From CAZKUN01 sp964555935 (lineage in GTDB: Bacteria; Armatimonadota; Zipacnadia; Zipacnadales; VGFC01): a stretch of 13,436 nucleotides of DNA. The notes under the pieces are model-generated. The model saw nothing but the letters and a program-made list of their open reading frames with translations. It did not search any database and had not been told where the DNA came from. Below, piece after piece: positions 6,598 through 13,436 of this stretch; position 1 is the first letter of the stretch, and the number at the start of each line of letters is the position of its first letter. The DNA lies in NCBI GenBank assembly GCA_964555935.1, contig CAZKUN010000243.1, positions 1 to 13,436 on the forward strand, in the 5' to 3' direction. The position numbers were made by a program, and so were the translations under genes.

Positions 6598-8340
6598 TCA
6601 GTTCGGCTCGTCGACCAACTCCACGCCAAGCTGCTCCAGCATCCACTTCCACTTCGCCGCACTGTGCTCATCAGGAACCCAGTGCCCCGCGTCCGCGTAG
6701 ACGCGATACTCCTTCGCCACGTCCAGCCGGTTGTAGACGCCGAAGATCGTCGCTGGCGGGCAGGTTGGATCCTGAAGCCCCATACTGAAAAAGGCCGGAC
6801 ACGTGATCCTCCCAGCCATGTTCATCGCGTCGACGTAGCTCAGCGTCCGGAGCATCTTCGCCCACGAGCGATGCCCTTCCGCCGCGATCCACCCATCGAT
6901 CTCCGGCCACTTCGTGGCCCTGAAGTACTTCTCCCAGTTGCAGAGGAACGCGATGTCAGGCGCGCACGCGCTGATCCGCGGATCGAGCGCCGCTGTGGCG
7001 AGGGTCAAGCCGCCGCCCTGGCTCCCTCCCGTCACGGCGATGCGACTTGCATCGACCTCCGGCCGCGACGCCAAGAAATCCACCCCGCGCACGCAGTCGG
7101 CGTAGGCGCCCTGGTAGAAGTATCCCTGCTTGTCATCCAGCCCTCGGACCCAGTAGTCCTGCGGGTCGTGCGGCACATCCTTCTGGCTGTTGCCATGCGC
7201 TCGCGGGTTGAACGAGAGGATGGCTACGAGTTCAGGGCGTCCCGAGGGCATCATGGCCCCGCTGTACCCGGGCACGCGCATCACCGCCGCGAAGCGCTCC
7301 CCCTCCCTCGGCATCTCATACCATCCGCCCAGGCGCACGTCGCCGAGCGACCGCATCTTCACCTCATAGACCTCGTGTGTCGCCGTATCGCGCTCCGGCG
7401 TCCGCTTCATGCGGAAGCGCGGCTTAACGGTGGCCAGTTCGCCAAGCGTGTCGCGCCAGAAGTCATCGAAGTCCGCCTCACGCGTCGACGGCGAGGCGAG
7501 TTCCTCGGGCCGATAGCCCAGGATAGTCGAAAGCTCCAATGGGTCACCTTCGCCGTCGAGCGCGAACTCGCAGTTCACGCGATAGAAGCCCGGCTCCGTC
7601 GGCGAGTGCTCGGGCGCAAGCGTGGTCTCGGCCCCTTGCGCCACCGAGGTCTGCTGCTCTTCCTCCGCCAGGACGCTCCACTCATCGTCCTCGATCTTCC
7701 ACGTCAGCGTCCCCGCCAGCTCCTCGTAATACCCATTGCTCAGCGTCACCGAGATCGGCAGCGCGTCTTCCTCGACGAAGATCCCATCGCCGCGGCCCAC
7801 GCCCACCCGCAGTTTGGTGTGATCGCGCCAACCCGGCACGCTCAACAACCTCCGGTCGTCCAGCATCCCTCCGCCGCCGTTGTGGTTGTACACTCGAACC
7901 GCCACAACGTTCTCCTCGCCCCAGCGCAGGACGCCGGCTGGGATCCAGTGCTTCCGCCACGCCTGCCAGGCGCCCTCATACTCCGGCGGCAGCGTGCCCA
8001 GGCCCCCGATCTCCTCGCCGTTCAGGTAGGTGGTGTCGACGTCATCGATCCGCCCAAGTTCTAGCTTCAGCGTCTCGTAATGCGCGAAATCCGCGTCCGT
8101 CTTCAGCGTCTCCGGAAGCGAGAAACGCGCCCGATACCAGCCAAAGCCGAGGTAGTCTTCTCCATCATCCATCTTCCAGTCGGCGTCTGATTCAGCCGCC
8201 CAGCTCGAGTCATCGAAACTCGGATCCGCCCACGCCGGATCATCGCCCCTGCTGAACTTCCATCCATCCGCAATGTCAGGCATCTGCGTCGCGGCGCAGG
8301 CCGCGCCGGCGACAGTCACGCATGCGATCAACTGCATCAT
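6598..8340 (-). CDS. Acetylxylan esterase-type (AXE1-like) alpha/beta hydrolase with N-terminal sugar-binding module
   Basis: This protein of 580 residues likely removes acetyl or other acyl esters from a polysaccharide. After a short hydrophobic segment (about 3-18, which lacks basic residues and may be a weak signal peptide) comes a beta-sandwich resembling the sugar-binding domain of GH2 enzymes (about 20-165). Its marks are GFGWYRARFSLP (65-76), YLNGEEIG (105-112) and GEENVVAVRV (141-150). A linking beta-domain (about 170-275) precedes the AXE1-like hydrolase (about 285-580). The catalytic triad is readable as S440 in GGSQGG, D524 in GLQDPTCPP and H553 in AGHW. AXE1/cephalosporin deacetylases alone are about 320 residues, so the N-terminal half is an addition. 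The start overlaps the previous stop as ATGA; an ATG three bases later (8337) has slightly better ribosome-site spacing. Confidence 0.88.
   Translation of the reverse strand: MMQLIACVTVAGAACAATQMPDIADGWKFSRGDDPAWADPSFDDSSWAAESDADWKMDDGEDYLGFGWYRARFSLPETLKTDADFAHYETLKLELGRIDDVDTTYLNGEEIGGLGTLPPEYEGAWQAWRKHWIPAGVLRWGEENVVAVRVYNHNGGGGMLDDRRLLSVPGWRDHTKLRVGVGRGDGIFVEEDALPISVTLSNGYYEELAGTLTWKIEDDEWSVLAEEEQQTSVAQGAETTLAPEHSPTEPGFYRVNCEFALDGEGDPLELSTILGYRPEELASPSTREADFDDFWRDTLGELATVKPRFRMKRTPERDTATHEVYEVKMRSLGDVRLGGWYEMPREGERFAAVMRVPGYSGAMMPSGRPELVAILSFNPRAHGNSQKDVPHDPQDYWVRGLDDKQGYFYQGAYADCVRGVDFLASRPEVDASRIAVTGGSQGGGLTLATAALDPRISACAPDIAFLCNWEKYFRATKWPEIDGWIAAEGHRSWAKMLRTLSYVDAMNMAGRITCPAFFSMGLQDPTCPPATIFGVYNRLDVAKEYRVYADAGHWVPDEHSAAKWKWMLEQLGVELVDEPN
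8337..8340 (-). other. ATGA stop/start overlap coupling GH20-like and esterase genes
   Basis: The esterase ATG (8340-8338) overlaps the TGA of the upstream gene (8339-8337). A GGAGGG ribosome site lies just upstream at 8345-8350 on the minus strand. This arrangement indicates translational coupling within one message. Confidence 0.85.
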
Positions 8341-11114
8341 CGGGCCCTCCAAATGGTGATCGGTCCCCAAACCGAAGCGCCACCGCTGTCCTCGGGCTCC
8401 ACGTCGGCGAACAGGAGGCGCGTGCTGTCCACCCGGTTCATCGGAGCGGCCCCGGTGTCCCAGAGCGGCGGTTGCCAGGGGCTCTCGCCGCGCTCGCGAA
8501 CAGTCACCCGCCATGTCGTCGATGTGATCTCAGCTCGAACGACGTAGCTCACGCCGACCTCCACGTCGGGACTGAAGGACCTCGGCTTCCATCCAGGCTC
8601 GGTACTCGTCCAGGCGCCCTCGAGTCCGTCGGCGCTCTGCGTGTAGATGCCGAGGCGCGTGCCCGGTCCGTAGAGCGTAAACTGGTAGACGAGCTTCCCG
8701 GTCTCGTCGGAGGAGGCCAGTAGCTGACTGTCTTGACCCATCTCAACCGGCGTCAGCTCGAACTCCACCACGAGGGGGCGGTCAGGCTCGAGACCAAACG
8801 CCTGCCGCGTCGCGACCCCGCAGTAGTTCTCCCACCCTCCGGGCGCGCGTGTCTCGAGGTGCCCGGCCACGAACACGGGATCGCCAAGGGTGATCCACTT
8901 GCCCTCATCGAGCGCCTCAAACGACTCCGACAGCAGCACCTCCCGCTCAGCCTCCACGCCTCCCGGCTCGGCGACCGTCCTCAGGTGCGTCTCAATGGCA
9001 TCGACATCACGCATCAGCGCGCTCAGCCCCAGCGGATCGCCGCGCGAGTAGAGGTGACGCGTCCGCAGGTCAATCCGCTCCATCCGCACCCGATGCTCCG
9101 CCCAGCTCTCGGCGCAGTCGGCCGTCGCCCGCGTAGGCCGAACTTCCAGTTCGGCGCCGTCCGCCGCCGTCAGCACCGCCTGCGCGTCGATCATCAGAAT
9201 CTGGCGCTCCGCGTGGGCCGAGATCTTCTCGCCCGCGAGCCACAGATCCGCCAGCTCCGGCACCCGCCCGACGTGTGTCCGCTGCGCGTTGATGAGCTCC
9301 ATCACCTCACCCGACTCCCGCACCACTTCGTCCGCCGCATCGCGGATACTGCGCAGGGCATCGCCCTCGCTCGTCAACTCCCCGCACTTCCGAAACGCCC
9401 CCATCAGCGTGTTATTCTGGTAGCCTGCCTCCTGCGTATCGTACACCCCCACCACGTCGCCCAGCGTCTGGTTCGCCAGCTCAAGCCGCGACTTGCATCG
9501 GTCCAGCCGTTCCCAAGCGTCCGCCAGCGCGGCCGCCGCCTCATCCGTCCGCGCGTCGTAGTAATGCCTCGCGAACGCCTGCGTGAAGTCCGCCTGGTAG
9601 TCGTCGATGGGACGCTCGGTATGGCTCCACGACGCGTGCCCGTTCAGCGCGAATCCATACCACATCGAATCAAACGCCCGCAGTCGGTGCTTGCTGAACG
9701 ACGCCGTCACCGCGCCCCAGAAGTCAGCCCCGGCGTCCTGCGCCTGCTTCCCCTCCTGAAGCATTTCGGTGATGTTGATCGTCCCCGTCTGCTCCATCGA
9801 GGGCCACGATTTCGGCGGGTTCTCCGGCGTGAGATCCGCCAGGTAAAAAGTGTGGTTGTACATCGCGCTGACGCCGAGCACGTCATGCCCCCGCTCCAAG
9901 AGCCCGCCGATCCCCACATAGTCGCGCCAGTATTTCCAGTGCCCCATCACCGTCGGCTGGCTGATCCGTTCGATGCCCACCCAGTCCTTGCCCGGACCGT
10001 ACATGTAGAACTCATCGCCCCACATCAGCGGGCGCACGTCTCGCCCCATCTCCTCGGCGAGTTCCTCCACCGCCTCGATGCACTTCTCCGCGTGCCCGAG
10101 CAGCAAGTCCCGCACGGTCTCCCCCGCATCCACGCGCTCCCCGCACCGCTCGCAGTAACGCTCCTTCCACTGCATGTCGATCTCGCTGCAGCCGACGCCG
10201 ATGATCGGCGACTCGTCGAACCATGTCAGCAGATCCCGATACAGCCCCTTGATGAACGGGTAGATCTCCGGGTTCGACGGACACATCAGCCCCGGCGCCG
10301 TCGGCTCGCGATACGGTTCGCCCTCATCGCACAGCCACACCAGCTCGTACGCCTGCGCCAGCGTCTGCAGCGACGGGATTAGCGTCACGTGGTAGCGCTT
10401 GCTCTCCGCGATGATCTCGCGACACTCTTCCTCGCTCAGCGTCCCCTCGTCAGCGTTCGCCGGGAACGACGCGTATGGCAGCAGGTTGTAGCACTCCAGC
10501 ACCAGCGTGTTCATCTTGAACTCGGCCAGCCGCCGGATCTGCTCCCGGATGTAGTCGGCATCCACGATCTGCCCGTGTCGCTCCTGGCCGCCCTCGATAT
10601 AGATCCCCCGCACCCGAAACTCCGGGTAGTCCACGATCGTCATGCACGGGACCTGGCCGTCTTCGGCCATCCGCGCCAGTTGCCGAACCGTCTGCGCCGC
10701 GTGGAGCAACCCAGCCGGCGACGCGCCTCGCGCCGAGATCCCGCTCGGCGTCACCCGCAGCACGTAGCCCTCCTCCGCCTGGCCCTCCGTCGGCAAGTCA
10801 GGAAGCTCACCGGCCTCACCGATGGCAAACGTATTGCCCGCCGCCACCGCGTCATGCGCCAGGCGTTCGTAGGTCGGATCTCCAGATCCGACGCCGTCCA
10901 GGGCCGCCCTCAGCACCGTCCGACACGCCTCGTGCTCCGGTCCATCCGGCGCCGCGAGCGTGCCACGTTCCAGCTCGAACGTGCCCCCATCGACCGTCAT
11001 CTGCTGCGGCGCGGGCGTCAGTTTGGCGGATAGCGCTGATCCATCCATGGCCCAGACCTCCCCACACGTCGCGACGAATGCTATGCACGCAAGCGCGTGC
11101 TTCTCGCATCTCAT
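8337..11114 (-). CDS. GH20-like glycosidase (noncanonical active site) with C-terminal ConA-like domain
   Basis: This 925-residue secreted protein has a cleavable signal ending about A22 (VWA). An N-terminal GH20b-type alpha/beta domain (about 30-160) ends in the usual GISARGASPAGLLHAAQTVRQL wording (start 125). A TIM barrel of the GH20 type (about 165-500) opens with FRVRGIYIEGG (166-176). Where beta-N-acetylhexosaminidases have GGDE at the end of strand 4, this protein has GCSE (308-311). E311 is kept as a candidate acid/base but the assisting Asp is Ser310. A CxxC (321-324) follows directly. Helical sections (about 500-720) then lead to a beta-rich C-terminal domain (about 727-925) that resembles LamG/concanavalin-like folds. 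Hexosaminidase activity is therefore doubtful; a different glycoside substrate or a non-hydrolytic role is possible. It is coupled on both sides by ATGA overlaps. Confidence 0.82.
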   Translation of the reverse strand: MRCEKHALACIAFVATCGEVWAMDGSALSAKLTPAPQQMTVDGGTFELERGTLAAPDGPEHEACRTVLRAALDGVGSGDPTYERLAHDAVAAGNTFAIGEAGELPDLPTEGQAEEGYVLRVTPSGISARGASPAGLLHAAQTVRQLARMAEDGQVPCMTIVDYPEFRVRGIYIEGGQERHGQIVDADYIREQIRRLAEFKMNTLVLECYNLLPYASFPANADEGTLSEEECREIIAESKRYHVTLIPSLQTLAQAYELVWLCDEGEPYREPTAPGLMCPSNPEIYPFIKGLYRDLLTWFDESPIIGVGCSEIDMQWKERYCERCGERVDAGETVRDLLLGHAEKCIEAVEELAEEMGRDVRPLMWGDEFYMYGPGKDWVGIERISQPTVMGHWKYWRDYVGIGGLLERGHDVLGVSAMYNHTFYLADLTPENPPKSWPSMEQTGTINITEMLQEGKQAQDAGADFWGAVTASFSKHRLRAFDSMWYGFALNGHASWSHTERPIDDYQADFTQAFARHYYDARTDEAAAALADAWERLDRCKSRLELANQTLGDVVGVYDTQEAGYQNNTLMGAFRKCGELTSEGDALRSIRDAADEVVRESGEVMELINAQRTHVGRVPELADLWLAGEKISAHAERQILMIDAQAVLTAADGAELEVRPTRATADCAESWAEHRVRMERIDLRTRHLYSRGDPLGLSALMRDVDAIETHLRTVAEPGGVEAEREVLLSESFEALDEGKWITLGDPVFVAGHLETRAPGGWENYCGVATRQAFGLEPDRPLVVEFELTPVEMGQDSQLLASSDETGKLVYQFTLYGPGTRLGIYTQSADGLEGAWTSTEPGWKPRSFSPDVEVGVSYVVRAEITSTTWRVTVRERGESPWQPPLWDTGAAPMNRVDSTRLLFADVEPEDSGGASVWGPITIWRAR
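11111..11114 (-). other. ATGA stop/start overlap coupling DUF4838-type and GH20-like genes
   Basis: The ATG at 11114-11112 overlaps the TGA at 11113-11111 of the preceding gene. There is only a weak G-rich ribosome site upstream, which suggests the downstream gene depends on coupled translation. Confidence 0.85.
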
Positions 11115-13436
11115 TTCTTTGCCCCCAATAGCCGCACGCCGCGGAAGATCCCGCCCGCGTATTTCCAGTCATGCACGCGGACGGCGAGCAGATTCTCTTC
11201 GCCGAACTTCAGTTGCTCCGCCGGCACGGGGATCTCAAATCCCGCGTCCCAGAACTCTCCGAGTTTCGTGCCTGTCGAGTCCTCCGTCCGCTCGCCGATG
11301 TACTTGCCATTCACATACACCCACGCCTGCTCGTCCACGCCGCCGAAGGCCGCCGCGATGTCCGTGCCCTCCGCCTCGGCCGGCAGCGCGAACCGCGCGC
11401 GATACCATCCGTAGCCATCGTAGTTGCCAACCGCCGTCTCCTCCCACGCCTTCCCGACCGGAATCCTCATCCAATCTCCATCATCCAGCTCGACAGATTC
11501 CCAAGCTTCATCCGTCCCCACGTTGTCCGGGTCCGTCTTAAACGCCCACTCCCTCGGCAGCTCCGCCACATCTTCGCGCGTGTCATCGATCACCACGCGA
11601 AAGTACAGTCCCCACGGGTACGCGTCCGTGGTGATCTGCGTCTGGCCGAGCTTCAGGACGATCACATTCGGGCCTTGCTTCAGCTTCACATCGACCTTCC
11701 GCTTATCGGGCGCATCCGCGTCAAGCCCCGGCCGGTGGTATACTTCCTCGCCATTCACGAAGACCTTGAACGGGTGGAAGCTATCCATCCGAAGCTGCGC
11801 GACAGTCGCCTCCTCGGCCTCGTAGATCGTCCCCGCATACGCGTATGACAGCACCCAGTCGCCCAACTTCCCCGCGAGCGCCGTCTCGAGATTCACAAAG
11901 CCTCCTGGGCTCTCGTACTCCCACCAATCCGCGCCGTCCAGCGACGTGATCGGCTCGGGCGCGTCGACTCGCAAGGTGGCGTCGCGCGTGCTGTTGTCAA
12001 ACGGTCCCAGCACCTTCCACTGCCTCACGAAACCCATCTCGTCCGCGAAGTGCTCCGCCAGCGCCTTCAGCCGCATCGTCTTCGCCCGGCGTCTCGCGTC
12101 GGGGCCATCGATCTTGCCTCGCGCCTCGATCAGGTTGATCGCCTCAACCATAGCGTCGAACGCTGCTTCCGATGCCTGCCGGTCGCCGGCTTGCGCCCTC
12201 CAAACGCCCTCAACATACCCCTCGAGGTGCGCCTGACTCTCCGCCACCATCGCGATGCGCGTCGCGAACGGCTCCTCATCCCCCACCAAACCGATGCCCC
12301 TGTCCAGATCCGCCCGCGCCGCGCCGACGATCTCGGGCGTGAACAACTCGTGGTAGAAGGTCGTCCCACCGCCGATTCGCTGGCGCCGCGGGTGTGGGCC
12401 CTCGGTGATCCGCGCCAGGTGCCGGTAGTAGCCGTTCATCGCCTCACCCGCCGGCCCAAAGAACGCCTGGCACATATCAGCCAGCACCTCGGTGGGCCTC
12501 TGCGTCGGGTCGACCTTCATCCGCCGCGCGATGTACCGATTGACGTATGTCCCGACGTACCCCGCGTATTGCTGCCCGTCCGAGTAGCTCCCGTGGACGC
12601 CGATCCCCCCGAGCTGCTCCTTCAGCGAGCGCCCCACCTCAAGGTATGTCGGACACGGCAGCCCGCCCGTCCATGAGATCGGGTCGTATTCGTACGAGTA
12701 GATGTTCGGCGTGAGCTTGCGCCACTCGCGCAGGAAGCCGTGGAAATCCGACGTCGGGCACGCCTTCGTCGGCGTCAGGTGCACGAGGCAGTGACTGCTC
12801 CGGCAGACGATGACGACAACATTCTCGGCAGGCTTCACGCGCAGAGGCAGATCCGAGTGGCTCCAGTACGAGTACAGCGCCACGTGCTGATCGGGGAAGT
12901 CTTCTCGGATGCCCTCCGCCACTTCATTCGCGAATGCCAGCACGCGGTCCGTGACCGATGGCGAGCCCCTCGTGAACTCGCCCGGCGCGTCGAGGGCCTG
13001 GCAATCCTCGCACTGGCAGTAATCCAGGCTGTCCGCCGGATCCATCGGGAAGGACATCCGCTGCGGCGATTCGCCGAGGTGCCGCTTCGCCACCTCGATC
13101 ATCCGCGCGATGACCTCGGGGTTACTCGTGCAGAGCTGCGTCGGCCGTCTCTCGCCGCCGGTCAGGGCGAACCATTCGGGGTGGTCCTCGAACTCCTTCT
13201 CCGGCGATATCGCGTGCAACCAGTAATGCTGCCCCGTCAGCCAGTGGTGCCAGTCGCCCATGTTCCGCCGGTACCACGCGCCCAGATCGCCGCCCTTGCC
13301 CACGCACTCCACTGCCAGGTCCGAGCGCGGGGAGAAACGCGTCACTCCCTCCGGCACGGCCAGCCGATCCTGCGTTGGAATGCACTCGCCGATCGCGCCC
13401 GGCATCACGAACCGACATCCCCAGGCGTCCAGCAGG
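11111..13436 (-). CDS. DUF4838-type glycosidase-like protein with two C-terminal beta-sandwich modules, N-terminus outside window
   Basis: The frame stays open to the right edge, and the codons before the first possible start (GTG at 13408) read LLDAWGCRFV, leading into MPGAIGECIP. This matches the RWxxPGxxGExxP segment of DUF4838/GH67-like proteins, so the gene begins off-window. Numbering from the GTG, the TIM-barrel-like region runs to about 340, with HPEWFAL (76-82), LCTSNPEV (92-99), a CxCxxC cluster at 131-136 and YSYWSHSDLP (179-188). A helical part follows (about 355-460). Two beta-sandwiches end the protein: one from WKVLGPF (464) to about 606, and a GH2-like sugar-binding module at about 618-762 with GYGWYRARFALP (665-676) and GEENLLAVRV (736-745). 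It is probably an extracellular glycosidase acting on uronic-acid or related glycans, but DUF4838 activity is not established. It is the most upstream operon gene visible. Confidence 0.8.
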   Translation of the reverse strand, partial: LLDAWGCRFVMPGAIGECIPTQDRLAVPEGVTRFSPRSDLAVECVGKGGDLGAWYRRNMGDWHHWLTGQHYWLHAISPEKEFEDHPEWFALTGGERRPTQLCTSNPEVIARMIEVAKRHLGESPQRMSFPMDPADSLDYCQCEDCQALDAPGEFTRGSPSVTDRVLAFANEVAEGIREDFPDQHVALYSYWSHSDLPLRVKPAENVVVIVCRSSHCLVHLTPTKACPTSDFHGFLREWRKLTPNIYSYEYDPISWTGGLPCPTYLEVGRSLKEQLGGIGVHGSYSDGQQYAGYVGTYVNRYIARRMKVDPTQRPTEVLADMCQAFFGPAGEAMNGYYRHLARITEGPHPRRQRIGGGTTFYHELFTPEIVGAARADLDRGIGLVGDEEPFATRIAMVAESQAHLEGYVEGVWRAQAGDRQASEAAFDAMVEAINLIEARGKIDGPDARRRAKTMRLKALAEHFADEMGFVRQWKVLGPFDNSTRDATLRVDAPEPITSLDGADWWEYESPGGFVNLETALAGKLGDWVLSYAYAGTIYEAEEATVAQLRMDSFHPFKVFVNGEEVYHRPGLDADAPDKRKVDVKLKQGPNVIVLKLGQTQITTDAYPWGLYFRVVIDDTREDVAELPREWAFKTDPDNVGTDEAWESVELDDGDWMRIPVGKAWEETAVGNYDGYGWYRARFALPAEAEGTDIAAAFGGVDEQAWVYVNGKYIGERTEDSTGTKLGEFWDAGFEIPVPAEQLKFGEENLLAVRVHDWKYAGGIFRGVRLLGAKK

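Noticed and set aside
6541..8064. A 507-codon plus-strand open frame antisense to the esterase and the sulfatase start
   Set aside because: Composition is dominated by Arg, His, Pro and Leu, with no recognisable domain or ribosome site, and it mirrors well-identified minus-strand genes; long antisense frames are expected in GC-rich DNA.
8733..10382. A 549-codon plus-strand open frame antisense to the GH20-like gene
   Set aside because: Same Arg/Pro/His-rich shadow composition and no domain; the minus-strand frame has signal peptide, GH20-like motifs and operon coupling.

Overview
The window is GC-rich bacterial DNA, densely coding, from an organism of the Armatimonadota/Planctomycetota type. 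The best lineage clue is a prepilin-like protein with an FTLIE methylation motif, a PVFARAREKARQ-type segment and a C-terminal H-x9-DG motif. Such proteins are abundant in Armatimonadota and Planctomycetota; the MYTQDYDE wording leans to Armatimonadota. A twin-arginine Gfo/Idh/MocA oxidoreductase and a sulfatase fit the same kind of glycan-degrading heterotroph. The assignment is inference, since no rRNA or marker gene is present.

Left part, plus strand. The window opens inside a beta-propeller protein that aligns by eye with oligogalacturonate lyase (PL22) (3-1010). A 272-base gap with a plausible promoter leads to the prepilin-like H-x9-DG protein (1283-1948). Next comes a strong hairpin terminator (2017-2049) that also serves the converging gene for a tiny single-span membrane protein with a GTG start (2074-2295, minus). 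A URO-D-superfamily protein of unknown substrate (2478-3731) and a Tat-exported Gfo/Idh/MocA oxidoreductase (3814-5145) follow on the plus strand. They are separated by a short gap holding a perfect palindrome.

Right part, minus strand, 13436 down to 5205. Four genes are read in one direction: a DUF4838-type glycosidase-like protein (cut by the right edge), a GH20-like protein with an altered catalytic pair, an acetylxylan-esterase-type hydrolase, and a Cys-type sulfatase. The first three junctions are two ATGA stop/start overlaps and one 22-base gap, so this is almost certainly one operon. Its end converges on the oxidoreductase gene, with a 10-bp hairpin between the two stops.

Together the operon looks like a dedicated locus for an acetylated and sulfated glycan, perhaps with uronic acid or amino-sugar units: two TIM-barrel glycosidase-like proteins, an O-deacetylase and a sulfatase. 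The PL22-like lyase and the oxidoreductase on the other strand fit the same carbohydrate theme. The most unusual points are the GH20-like protein with Ser-Glu where Asp-Glu is expected, one sugar-binding-like module shared by two operon members, and a sulfatase with no export signal.
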